Notes under the pieces: model-generated
Database searches by the model: none
The model's input: the letters and a program-made list of their open reading frames with translations, nothing else
What the model was told of the DNA's origin: nothing
Origin: Flavobacteriaceae bacterium TMED48
Lineage (GTDB): Bacteria > Pseudomonadota > Gammaproteobacteria > Pseudomonadales > Porticoccaceae
DNA: 36,270 nucleotides
Assembly (NCBI GenBank): GCA_905181995.1
Contig: CAJIZO010000077.1
Location: 1-36,270 of the forward strand
Direction: 5' to 3'
Translations under genes and position numbers: made by a program
Part shown: positions 1-7,460 of the stretch, one piece after another
How the letters are laid out: each line of letters begins with the position of its first letter
How positions within the stretch are numbered: position 1 is the stretch's first letter

Positions 1-58
1 CGTAACGAGCCACAGCAATTACCCGACCGCAGCTGTTCCTAACCATGGCACTCTTTAA

Positions 59-120
59 CCACGGCGCTTTTTAGCCCCGGCGCTTTTTGGTCACGGCGCT
101 TTTTTAGCCCCGGCGCTTAT
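59..120. repeat. Short tandem repeat, four imperfect units
   Basis: Four head-to-tail units of 13-17 bp share the core CGGCGCTTTTT; units start near 59, 75, 91 and 108. Alternate units are more alike (ccac/tcac versus cccc starts), giving a higher-order period of about 33 bp. The repeat lies downstream of the stop of the minus-strand permease gene. It has no convincing terminator fold and no coding potential. The rest of 1-211 shows nothing I can identify. Confidence 0.7.
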
Positions 121-211
121 CTGACTACAGCTCCTACGTAACGGCAGTGCTTGCTCACCCATAGCTTGCGCATTGCCAAAGCCTTAATACCCTTTACAAC
201 GGGGTGAAACG

Positions 212-1348
212 TTACAGGCCGAAGATAATTTTTTCGCTCTTCAACAATCGCTCCATACCCAATACCAAGGCAATCGACAGCGCCAGCGTCGACAGGCAGG
301 AAACCCCCAGCGCCAAAAGGGGTGTACTCTGCCCCTTCATCAGGTCGATCAGCGCCTGCAACTGACCAGTGACCGGCGCCCAGCGTAGCTGATCGGTGGC
401 AACGTCAAAAGTCACGGCGTAGGACAGCGCCATCGGCACAAACATCACAAAGGTGATGTAGGTTTGGGCCTCTTTAAAACTCTTCGCCATAAACGACACA
501 AACAGTTGCATGCTGGCGGCCAATACCGCGACTGGAATGCATACCAACACCGCGGCGAGCATAAATTCGATGCCGATATGGATGCTGAAGCCAAACTCTT
601 GCCAGGGCACCAGTGGGTAGATCAGTTTAGACATGCTCACCACCAACACCAGACCGGCCATACCGAAGACACTCACGGCGCCGACTTTGGCGAGTATGAG
701 CTGGCGCAGACCGATTGGGTGACTGAGCAGCAACGCCAGCGAATGCCGCTCGCGCTCTCCCGCGCTGGTATCTATCGCCAGATTCATGCCGGCGATAAAT
801 ACCGCCAATAAGATCAGCAGCACCATCATGCCAATGAACATGCCCCCCTTGGACTCAGCGGTCGCGCGATCCTGTAGCTGGACGTTCAGCGGTCGCACGG
901 TGTCTGGATGTATACCGCGGGCGATCAGGCGCAGCGCGCTCATTTGGCTGCTGTACTGCCCCAGCGCTCCCCTAATTTGTCGCACCGAACTCTGCAGTCG
1001 ATCGTTTGAGGTGTCGGCAATTAAAATCACCTCCGCCGGTTCTCCACGGGCCATTTGCTGGCCGTATTCGGTACCAATAATCAACTCAATGGCAACTTGT
1101 TCCGCGTCGTCATCGCTGTGCAAAATACCCTCGCGTTTGAGGTGGGCCACCAGATCCGGCGCTTGCTCGACGTTGGTTATGGTGATGAGCACATCTTCGA
1201 CATTGGAAAATTTATCGATCATCAGCATAAATAGCGCGGCGGTGAACACCGGCGTCAAGATCGCGTAGTACAGTCCCGCCATCACCGATCGTTTGTCGCG
1301 TATTGCATCGAGCAATTCTTTGCGCAGCAGACTCCAAAAGATTGTCAT
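212..1348 (-). CDS. ABC-2 type transporter permease (NatB-like)
   Basis: Membrane permease of an ABC-2 exporter, working with the ATPase encoded just upstream. The predicted protein has 378 residues. It has one N-terminal membrane segment (near residues 24-42, after the KELLDAIRDKRS stretch typical of NatB/COG1668 proteins), a soluble extracytoplasmic region of about 130 residues, then five or so hydrophobic segments in the C-terminal half. The GERERHSLALLLSHPI stretch matches the cytoplasmic coupling region of this family. I chose the ATG at 1348 because it overlaps the ATPase stop (ATGA) and begins MTIFWSLLRKELL; upstream in-frame codons give an Arg-rich, non-protein-like extension. NatAB pairs are known as Na+ exporters, but the family also exports other substrates, so the cargo is not assigned. 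Confidence 0.85.
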   Translation of the reverse strand: MTIFWSLLRKELLDAIRDKRSVMAGLYYAILTPVFTAALFMLMIDKFSNVEDVLITITNVEQAPDLVAHLKREGILHSDDDAEQVAIELIIGTEYGQQMARGEPAEVILIADTSNDRLQSSVRQIRGALGQYSSQMSALRLIARGIHPDTVRPLNVQLQDRATAESKGGMFIGMMVLLILLAVFIAGMNLAIDTSAGERERHSLALLLSHPIGLRQLILAKVGAVSVFGMAGLVLVVSMSKLIYPLVPWQEFGFSIHIGIEFMLAAVLVCIPVAVLAASMQLFVSFMAKSFKEAQTYITFVMFVPMALSYAVTFDVATDQLRWAPVTGQLQALIDLMKGQSTPLLALGVSCLSTLALSIALVLGMERLLKSEKIIFGL

Positions 1349-2079
1349 GCGGCGATCCCCTCGTCGGTTCCGATGAGGCAGATAAACGCCTCCTCGAGAG
1401 AATCCTTGTTGGTTTGCGAACACAGCTGCTCGGGACTGCCGACGGCTCTGACGCGGCCATTGGCCATCACCACCACCCGATCGCACAGCGATGCTACCTC
1501 TTGCATGACATGGCTGGAAAACAGGATACAGTGACCCTGATCTCTGAGTCGGCGCAACACGTCTCTTAGCAGTCGCGTGCTCATCACGTCGAGACCGCTG
1601 GTGGGCTCATCGAGGACGATGTTTTTCGGGCGGTGCACGATCGCTTGTGCCAGCGCGGTTTTCATCCGCTGACCCTGAGAAAATCCCTTGCAGCGTCGAT
1701 CGGCAATTTCGCTAAGCTGCAAGTCGGCAATCACTTGTTGGGTCGCGTCGGCGGCGATCTGTCTGGACAGTCCGCTGAGTTCGGCAAAGTATTGGATATA
1801 CTCACGCGGCGTTAGGCGTTCGTATATACCGAACGGGTCGGGGAACAGACCGAGTTCACGTTTCGCCGCTATCGGCTGCTTGGCAACATCGAATCCGTTG
1901 ATAGTAGCGCTGCCCGCATCGGCTTGGAGCAGACCAAAAATGGTTCGTAGACAGGTGGTTTTACCTGCCCCATTGGGGCCGAGAAGACCGGTGATCTGAC
2001 CGTCCGCAGCCTCCAGTGACAGGTTGTCCAAGGCTTGAACGTCGCCGATTTTTTTGTACAGATTGGCTACAGCGATCAC
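1345..2079 (-). CDS. ABC transporter ATP-binding protein (NatA-like)
   Basis: Cytoplasmic ATPase that powers the adjacent ABC-2 permease. The 244-residue protein has all ABC motifs: Walker A GPNGAGKTT near residues 34-42, signature FSQGQ near 133-137 (LSGGQ variant), Walker B IVLDE near 154-158 followed by PTSGLD, and an H-loop SSH near 186. The start is a GTG at 2079 that overlaps the stop of the upstream hydrolase gene (GTGA). Extending further would place the start inside that gene in another frame. Its own stop overlaps the permease ATG by 4 bases, so hydrolase, ATPase and permease form one translationally coupled operon. Similar to NatA/CcmA-type exporters; substrate unknown. Confidence 0.9.
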   Translation of the reverse strand: MIAVANLYKKIGDVQALDNLSLEAADGQITGLLGPNGAGKTTCLRTIFGLLQADAGSATINGFDVAKQPIAAKRELGLFPDPFGIYERLTPREYIQYFAELSGLSRQIAADATQQVIADLQLSEIADRRCKGFSQGQRMKTALAQAIVHRPKNIVLDEPTSGLDVMSTRLLRDVLRRLRDQGHCILFSSHVMQEVASLCDRVVVMANGRVRAVGSPEQLCSQTNKDSLEEAFICLIGTDEGIAA

Positions 2080-3578
2080 GGTGATTCCTCGGTGTTGGGT
2101 TGCAGTGCCGTTGCAGTGGCGGGGCGGTCGAGCGCATTGGCATTCAGATAAAAGCCGCCCGCGCCGCCGTCTTGGATACATTCGCTGTTGATTTCGGTGG
2201 TCGACCCGAGGTCGATAAATTGCGCAATCAACCGCCCCGCGCAGGTTTGCATGGCTACGCCATGAGCTGCGTGGGGCGCAATCCAATGCACCGCATTGGT
2301 CATCTTGCTCATCGCCAATTCAGCCCATTCCGGCGGCGTCGCCGGATCCTGCTGGCCAGACAATAACAGGGTCGGGATGGCGCTGGCGATCGGCTTAAAA
2401 AAATCATCATTCACCGGATCGGCTGGCCATACGGCGCAGGCGTCAGACATTTGCTCGAGCATGCTAGTGCCGATTGTCGATTGACCTAATTGCTCGGCCA
2501 AATCGCTTGTAAGGCGATGGATGTCCTCGCTGCAGAGCACCGCATTGTGCATGCCCATCGCCAGATCGAGTCCGTTCATGGTCAGCGAATACAGCCCCAA
2601 CACCGGCTGATAATTACCCGCTGCCGCGCGGTCGATCGCCAACGGCAACAGCGATCGGGTGTTGGGTGCATACAGCGCCAGGCGCAGCACGCCAAGGAAT
2701 TTGTCGCGGGTGAGAAAAAATTTGCTCGGCTCGCCGGTCGTAGGGTGCATCACCTGCAGCATGGCCGGCGACTGGTCGAGTTTGGCGATCACCGTGGCTA
2801 GGCGTTCGGCAAGGTTGGGGAATTGCTCGCCGCAGCGATCGCGATCCGCGCATTCGGCCAATAACAGCGCCATCGCGCGATCGATCGCCAGACCAATCGC
2901 CAACACCGACTGCTGCATGGGCACCACGCCATCTAGCGTCACCGTGCCGAGGGCCTCGGGATAGCGGCGCATATAGAGCTGCGCCATGCGGCTGCCGTAA
3001 GAAATGCCGTAGAGGTGGAGCTTTTGGTAGTTGAGCTCGACCCGCACCGCCTCAAAATCTGCCAGCGCGATGGCACTGGTATATTGCTTGACGTCACCCT
3101 GCAGTTGGGCCAGACAGTTTTGCGTTTCTAGCGCCGCGTCGAACTTACGGTCGTCGACCTGCAGCGGTAACACGCTGGTATCCTCAGGACACAGCAGTGG
3201 GTTGGAGCGGCCGGTGCCGCGCTGGTCGATGAGTAAAATATCACGGGTCTGCCTAACGTTGGCAAAGGTGGCGTCAAACGTCGGCGCGCTATCGATGGCC
3301 GACTGTCCGGGTCCCCCGGCGATGGCTAAGAACGCCTCAGCGGGGTAGATATTTTTGATCGCCGGGATGACCGCGTAGTGGATGTCGATCTTGCGCCCTT
3401 CGGGTTGCAGCGGGTTTTCTGCAACCTCGATGGAACCGCAGCGGAGTCGGTCGGCGATGCCATCGACATAGCACGGCGGGTGGTCGGCCTGCGCCTGCGC
3501 CCAAGCGCCGACCGGCGTCATACTCAAGCACACCAGCGACATTAGATGGATGCACAGGCTGTGGGTGCGAAGCGGCAA
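2076..3578 (-). CDS. Exported alpha/beta hydrolase, TAP/proline-iminopeptidase-like
   Basis: Predicted secreted or periplasmic serine hydrolase of 500 residues, of the tripeptidyl-aminopeptidase/proline iminopeptidase type. An N-terminal signal peptide runs to about residue 28 (hydrophobic stretch, then AWAQA). The oxyanion-region motif GGPGQSA and DQRGTGRS are typical of the family. The nucleophile elbow is GISYGS, the acid is probably the Asp in LSGQQDPATPP, and the His is in PHAAHG near the C terminus, in a TAP-like C-terminal domain. The start is a TTG at 3578, chosen because a perfect AGGAGGT ribosome-binding site sits 5 bases upstream; no ATG fits better. It is first in an operon with an ABC exporter pair, so it may process or release an exported or imported peptide or ester; that role is inference. 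Confidence 0.88.
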   Translation of the reverse strand: MPLRTHSLCIHLMSLVCLSMTPVGAWAQAQADHPPCYVDGIADRLRCGSIEVAENPLQPEGRKIDIHYAVIPAIKNIYPAEAFLAIAGGPGQSAIDSAPTFDATFANVRQTRDILLIDQRGTGRSNPLLCPEDTSVLPLQVDDRKFDAALETQNCLAQLQGDVKQYTSAIALADFEAVRVELNYQKLHLYGISYGSRMAQLYMRRYPEALGTVTLDGVVPMQQSVLAIGLAIDRAMALLLAECADRDRCGEQFPNLAERLATVIAKLDQSPAMLQVMHPTTGEPSKFFLTRDKFLGVLRLALYAPNTRSLLPLAIDRAAAGNYQPVLGLYSLTMNGLDLAMGMHNAVLCSEDIHRLTSDLAEQLGQSTIGTSMLEQMSDACAVWPADPVNDDFFKPIASAIPTLLLSGQQDPATPPEWAELAMSKMTNAVHWIAPHAAHGVAMQTCAGRLIAQFIDLGSTTEINSECIQDGGAGGFYLNANALDRPATATALQPNTEESP

Positions 3579-3599
3579 CTGGGACCTCCTTTTCGTTGA

Positions 3600-4613
3600 T
3601 GACGCTGAACCATTTTCCGAGTTTGTAGGGCGTAGTCAGCGTGGATATCTAAGGCAATAATTTAGCATTATACGGCGAGAGTAAACCCTATTTAGACGGT
3701 GAGGGCCATCGATATTTGATGGCTTACCGTCGCCGAGCGTGCCGCGTGAAGCGCTCGCTCGCCCGCCGTTGGTGAGGGCAAATGCGCCCGTTTAAAAACG
3801 GCAATCGAGGGTTAGTCGAGGTAGCGATGATTTAGTGACCTATCTCGTGTACGGAATAAATGCTGGTAGTAACCGCTTACTTATAAGCGGCTTTTCGCCC
3901 ATTGAGCTGTGGATTATAGTCTGCGCCGCTGGCTTTTTCGTAGGTTGAATTGGCTAAAAACCGGATCAAATCAACCGCACGAGGGTGACTCACTTGGCGC
4001 TGGCGAGCCCACCGAATGGATTGCCTGCCTTGGTTGGGCAAGGTGTTTTTGTCTGGCTACGCTGATAGATTGATATTTTAAATTTGGAGATTTATATGGC
4101 GGTATTTTGTATTTCCGTTGCGTTTCTCGGGATACAAAGGCTTCTTTTTTGATGCTTAGAACCTCTGTTGTGTTGACATCTAACCCAGCGCAACCAATCA
4201 CCCTGCTCGCGCAGCGAAATCAGGGCATCATTATCATAGCTCGAATAATCCGCATTAGAATGGGCACCGGCTTGATGGTAGCGTGACTCTCCGGGGAAGA
4301 CACCCCGCCGGGTTTTGAATGCACTTCTGTCCTCGAATGCCCTGACCTTCCTTTCAATCTTGAGTTCGTGCGGGCTACACCCCTCATTACGGTAATTTTT
4401 TGAGCCAAGAAAAAAGCCGAAAAAGCGTTTTGTGGCTTCGTCCGGTAGCGCTGGCCTGTGCTGGTTTTTACCAAGCTCTGCTTGTACAGCTTGGGAACTG
4501 GCGATATGAGGTCAACCGTGCGCAATTTGAGCAGTGTGTGACCCAGGGCGGTTGCCCTGCCCTGGGTCGTTGGTTGGCGCGATCGGCGTGGTTAACGCCT
4601 TAGCGCCGGTGGT
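3600..4613. other. Intergenic kilobase with no convincing gene
   Basis: This stretch separates two minus-strand operons. It holds a 139-codon Met-free open frame on the minus strand (4092-4511), which overlaps another open frame in a different register (4220-4525). It also has a CGGGG/CCCCG hairpin at 4292-4307 and a strong GC-rich hairpin at 4541-4567. The 3600-4090 part is AT-richer and shows nothing recognisable. No tRNA, rRNA or transposase was recognised. Confidence 0.5.
4541..4567. terminator. GC-rich hairpin downstream of the thioredoxin-fold gene
   Basis: Perfect 9-bp inverted repeat ACCCAGGGC / GCCCTGGGT with a 9-base loop, about 47 bases past the stop of the minus-strand gene at 4614. 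Neither strand shows a T-run right after the stem, so it is not a classical intrinsic terminator. It may stabilise a 3' end or act with Rho. Confidence 0.35.
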
Positions 4614-5180
4614 TTAGATGCTACAGCTGTCGCTGTCGCAGCGTTCGCTGTTGTCGCTTTTTACGCTCGAACTACTGGTTGCGGCGGCCGACGTTGCGCT
4701 GGCCTCTTCCGGCACTGAGGCTTCCTTGAGCAGTTGCCCGATGGCGTTGCCCACCTGCATATCGTTAACCCGGCCGGTGTGATTGAGACGAATACGCCCC
4801 GCCCGATCGATCAAAACCAGGCTCGGTGTGCCCTGCAACTGATAGGCTGCCATGGTTTTTGGGATCGGCCCGTGCTCGGCGGGTTGATCGATGGCAATCG
4901 GAAAGCCCAAGCGGTACTCGTGAATAAACACCTTAAGCGCCTCCGGGGTCATCACCGAATGGTGCTCAAACACGCTGTGCAGGCCGATCACCTGTACCTG
5001 ATCGCTGGAATACAGCTCGTGGATGGCACTCGCCTGCGGCAGACCGTGAGATATGCAGCCGGGGCAGAGCATCTGAAAGGCGTGCACTGCCACCACCTTG
5101 CCGCGCAGCGAGGCGATCGATAATGGATCGCTGTTATGCCACTGCTGCGCGTGGATTTCTGGAGCGATAATAGTGTTCAC
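4614..5180 (-). CDS. Thioredoxin-fold (AhpC/TSA- or TlpA-like) protein with CPGC motif
   Basis: Predicted 188-residue redox protein. An N-terminal redoxin-like domain carries a CPGC pair (Cys39, Cys42) after the first beta strand and a GTPSLVLID stretch containing the cis-proline, both hallmarks of the thioredoxin fold. After about residue 150 the tail is low complexity (Ala/Ser) and ends CDSDSCSI, adding two cysteines that could bind metal or take part in disulfide exchange. No signal peptide is visible, so a cytoplasmic location is likely. The GTG start at 5180 is supported by GGAGG six to seven bases upstream. It lies 12 bases after the stop of the secreted-protein gene and is probably co-transcribed with it. 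Confidence 0.8.
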   Translation of the reverse strand: MNTIIAPEIHAQQWHNSDPLSIASLRGKVVAVHAFQMLCPGCISHGLPQASAIHELYSSDQVQVIGLHSVFEHHSVMTPEALKVFIHEYRLGFPIAIDQPAEHGPIPKTMAAYQLQGTPSLVLIDRAGRIRLNHTGRVNDMQVGNAIGQLLKEASVPEEASATSAAATSSSSVKSDNSERCDSDSCSI

Positions 5181-5192
5181 GATAACCTCCAG

Positions 5193-6023
5193 TTATTGGC
5201 TCTTCATCGCTTTTGGCGGTGTGATCTTGCCGGGTAGGCTGAGATCTCCCGAGGCGACGTCGAGTACGTTGCTGACGCAAAATAGCGGTGCATGGATGTT
5301 CTTGTTGACCATCAGGCCCGCGGTCACACCGTCATAGCTCGCCGTATCGAGCGCCGTAGCATTGTCAAAGGCGACTTTAACTTCAACCGTGTCGCCCGCT
5401 ATCACCGGCTCCCAGCCTGGGCTATCGAGCAGAATCGGCAGTCCCGGCCAGGTCTTTGGTAGCCGCGGGGTGGTGTCCTTGGGAATATCGACCACGGTCA
5501 ATGCACCCTCGCCACAGCGCTCGTCAGGCTTTAATACCACCCAGTGGGTGTGCCATGTGCCGCCGTCGTTGCCGGTGTCTTTGTCGCCGTTTTCGTCGAA
5601 CAGGGGGGTGTCATCAAAGTCTGGGTGGGTCGCCACCGCCAGCGCTAAAATGCCCGCGTCGTGCTCAAAACCGGCTTCATAACTGTCGATGCTGGTTGGC
5701 CAGACGTAGGCATAGGCCGGTGCACCGGCCAATTCGCCAGCCGGGGTTGGCAGGGTATTGCCGACATCGCCGGCAACGCCCATGTGAAAGGTGGCGACGT
5801 TGTCCTGCCGTGATACTTTGGCGTGAATAATGTCGAAGTCGGGATTGCCATCGGCAGTTTTAGCCGACTGTATACCGCCGGCGTTCGGTCCGTGAGCGGC
5901 TGCAGGTAGCGCAGCAAGGGCCATTGTAATAGCGCTTGCGAGTACATAATTTGAATGCCGAGCGCTGCGGCCGCGAGCGGTAGATGAACGGGTTTGAGAG
6001 GTGTTACTGTGCTGAATAGCCAT
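5193..6023 (-). CDS. Exported protein of unknown function with WHTHWV motif
   Basis: I do not recognise a named family. The predicted precursor has 276 residues. A positively charged N terminus and a hydrophobic stretch ending LPAAAHG indicate Sec export with cleavage near residue 44. The mature part is acidic and includes FDIIHAKVSRQDNVATFHMGV and WHTHWVVL, which could form a metal site; two cysteines (in DERCGEG and LFCVSN) could form a disulfide. I chose the ATG at 6023, with AGGA seven bases upstream, over a TTG two codons earlier. It precedes the thioredoxin-fold gene by 12 bases and diverges from a MarR-type gene, so a redox- or metal-linked periplasmic role controlled by that regulator is plausible but unproven. 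Confidence 0.75.
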   Translation of the reverse strand: MAIQHSNTSQTRSSTARGRSARHSNYVLASAITMALAALPAAAHGPNAGGIQSAKTADGNPDFDIIHAKVSRQDNVATFHMGVAGDVGNTLPTPAGELAGAPAYAYVWPTSIDSYEAGFEHDAGILALAVATHPDFDDTPLFDENGDKDTGNDGGTWHTHWVVLKPDERCGEGALTVVDIPKDTTPRLPKTWPGLPILLDSPGWEPVIAGDTVEVKVAFDNATALDTASYDGVTAGLMVNKNIHAPLFCVSNVLDVASGDLSLPGKITPPKAMKSQ

Positions 6024-6050
6024 GATCAAGTCCTTTTTATCTGTTCAGTC

Positions 6051-6070
6051 GCGGGTGAGACATCACTCGC
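6051..6070. promoter_or_regulatory. Inverted repeat between divergent genes, possible MarR operator
   Basis: Arms GCGGGTGA and TCACTCGC are separated by four bases and match at seven of eight positions. The repeat sits in the 140-bp region between the secreted-protein gene and the MarR-type gene. MarR dimers bind such palindromes, often in divergent promoters; assignment to this regulator is inference. Confidence 0.35.
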
Positions 6071-6127
6071 TTGACTGGGTTGGGTATCAATGTGTTACGG
6101 GGCGCAATATAAAACGCGCCAGAGGGC

Positions 6128-6156
6128 TTGGCAAGTTAGTTTCGACCCGATACTAT
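6128..6156 (+). promoter_or_regulatory. Sigma70-like promoter of the MarR-type gene
   Basis: TTGGCA at 6128-6133 and TACTAT at 6151-6156 are separated by exactly 17 bases. Transcription would be expected to start about seven bases downstream of the -10, at or next to the ATG at 6163. There is no Shine-Dalgarno sequence ahead of either candidate ATG (6157 or 6163), which fits a leaderless mRNA. Confidence 0.5.
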
Positions 6157-6162
6157 ATGCCC

Positions 6163-6753
6163 ATGTCGACAGAGAACCTTTACAATCTTGCCGAGCGCCT
6201 GGGCGAGCTGCTGCGCGTGGAGCGCCGCGGCATGCTCAGGGCCAAACAACTGGAGCCGGTGCACTTGGCGACGCTGCGCTATCTGTGCGCCTGCAATCGT
6301 TTCTCTAACTCCGCCAGCGCGATCACCGAGTACCTTGGTCAGACCAAGGGCACCACCTCGCAAACGCTCAAAGTATTGGAAAAAAAATCGCTTCTAAAAC
6401 GCGTTGCCGACGTCAAAGATCGCCGTGTGGTGCATTTTTTAGTTACTTCCAAAGGCCGCCAACTGGTGTCTGAGGTGGCGCCGTCATTGGCTCTTATGGA
6501 TGCCTGCGCGCGCATTGAACCGTCGGATCAGGTGGGTGCCGAGCAGGTTTTGGCGCATTTGATTACCGCGTTGTTGCAGACTAACAACATGCGTGCCTTT
6601 GGTGCCTGCGGGCGCTGCCGCCACAATCAGCGACGCCGAACCGGCCTGACGGAGGGTGGGTCGTATTGTAACTTGGTCAAGCAACAACTCAGTGCCTCTG
6701 AGAACCAATTGATCTGTCGGGAATACCAGCGCGTCGACGTTGCTGCGGGGTAG
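6163..6753 (+). CDS. MarR-family transcriptional regulator with Cys-rich C terminus
   Basis: DNA-binding regulator of 196 residues. The winged helix spans about residues 30-110: HLATLRYL, then the recognition region YLGQTKGTTSQTLKVLEKK and the wing KDRRVVHFLVT. This is followed by the dimerisation helices. After residue 145 there is an unusual tail with CGRC, then YCNL and LICREY. Four cysteines with this spacing recall a metal- or redox-sensing tail seen in some MarR proteins. The start is ATG 6163 or 6157; no ribosome-binding site is present, and the promoter geometry favours 6163 as a leaderless start. It is divergent from the secreted protein/thioredoxin-fold pair, its probable targets. 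Confidence 0.85.
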   Translation: MSTENLYNLAERLGELLRVERRGMLRAKQLEPVHLATLRYLCACNRFSNSASAITEYLGQTKGTTSQTLKVLEKKSLLKRVADVKDRRVVHFLVTSKGRQLVSEVAPSLALMDACARIEPSDQVGAEQVLAHLITALLQTNNMRAFGACGRCRHNQRRRTGLTEGGSYCNLVKQQLSASENQLICREYQRVDVAAG

Positions 6754-6876
6754 ACTCTAGTATCCGTGGCCCTGAAATGCGCGCCTTGAACGCGTCGCCA
6801 CCGACATTGCGGTAGAGAGCTTATTTTAAAGAGCCGCCACAATACTGTTTTTTAGGGGGCTTGTTTAAGGCGCTTT

Positions 6877-6902
6877 TTTAGATCAGCTCTTTAGATCAGC
6901 TC
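6877..6902. repeat. Perfect 13-bp tandem duplication
   Basis: TTTAGATCAGCTC occurs twice head to tail at 6877-6889 and 6890-6902. It lies about 40 bases upstream of the possible small ORF at 6939. It may be simple slippage or a pair of binding sites. Confidence 0.7.
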
Positions 6903-6938
6903 TTGAGAGCGACTTTTTAAACCAGAGGAGTTCTAAAA

Positions 6939-7040
6939 ATGTCTTTTAGCGCGGTTCAACGCATGCCGCAGAGCCATGGTCTCTGGCGAGGCTGCAGACA
7001 AAACCGTTGGATAAAGGCGTTAAACCGCGGCTTTACTTAA
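6939..7040 (+). CDS. Possible 33-residue basic peptide
   Basis: An ATG preceded by AGGAG with an eight-base gap opens a 33-codon frame ending in TAA. The peptide is rich in Arg, Trp and Gln (it begins MSFSAVQRMPQSHG) and has no hydrophobic segment, so it is not a small membrane protein or signal peptide. The good ribosome-binding site is the main support; nothing like it is known to me. It lies downstream of, and on the same strand as, the MarR-type gene. It may be a chance ORF. Confidence 0.25.
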   Translation: MSFSAVQRMPQSHGLWRGCRQNRWIKALNRGFT

Positions 7041-7067
7041 AGCTGTCAAACAAAACCATCAAATGTT

Positions 7068-7117
7068 GATTTTAAAGTGAGAAAAATTTCAGGAATGGAT
7101 TTTAAAGAGAGAAAGAT
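7068..7117. repeat. Two-copy direct repeat, 30-bp period
   Basis: GATTTTAAAGTGAGAAAAAT (7068-7087) and GATTTTAAAGAGAGAAAGAT (7098-7117) match at 18 of 20 positions and start 30 bp apart. No function can be assigned; slippage, a relic or paired binding sites are all possible. Confidence 0.55.
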
Positions 7118-7178
7118 GTATCGCAAGTTCCAGGCCACGCCATCAAGCCACGCTGCATGCTAGGTCCTCGACACGCCC

Positions 7179-7213
7179 GCTGGCCATTAACGAGGGGGGA
7201 GACAATGGCCAGC
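7179..7213. terminator. Perfect 10-bp hairpin with purine-rich loop
   Basis: GCTGGCCATT (7179-7188) and AATGGCCAGC (7204-7213) are perfect inverted repeats around a 15-base loop, aacgaggggggagac. There is no T-run on either side, so a simple intrinsic terminator is unlikely. The hairpin lies between two convergent genes and could block read-through or process RNA ends; it could also be a protein-binding palindrome. Confidence 0.35.
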
Positions 7214-7460
7214 AGGTGCGTCGGGTATAACTGAGACCACCGCGCTAATCAAAAGTTCCATAAAAGCATAATTAACCACTTTTTATCTATTTTGCGCGCG
7301 TTACCGTCGCCCGGATGATCCGCCTGCCATTGCCATAGGTGCTGTGGGGGTCGCCACCGTTAGTGCGTATGCTGCTTAATTCTCGACCATCCATGTCAAG
7401 ACCTTGCGTGGGCCGACACAGTGGGTTCTGTGCTGCATACCATCATGGATCCGCGCAACC

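Larger units (their letters stand above)
6754..7460. other. Convergent intergenic region with short repeats
   Basis: About 700 bases lie between the ends of two convergent genes. It holds a perfect 13-bp tandem duplication (6877-6902), a possible 33-codon ORF (6939-7040), two copies of a GATTTTAAAG-led 20-mer 30 bp apart (7068-7087 and 7098-7117) and a 10-bp hairpin (7179-7213). The remainder, 7214-7460, shows nothing I can identify. Confidence 0.5.

Noticed and set aside
464-1268. Plus-strand open frames across the ABC permease gene
   Set aside because: They are antisense to a well-supported permease, have no ribosome-binding site and their translations match no family.
3971-4201. 76-codon minus-strand frame
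   Set aside because: Low-complexity composition, no ribosome-binding site and no family resemblance; kept only as part of the unexplained intergenic region.
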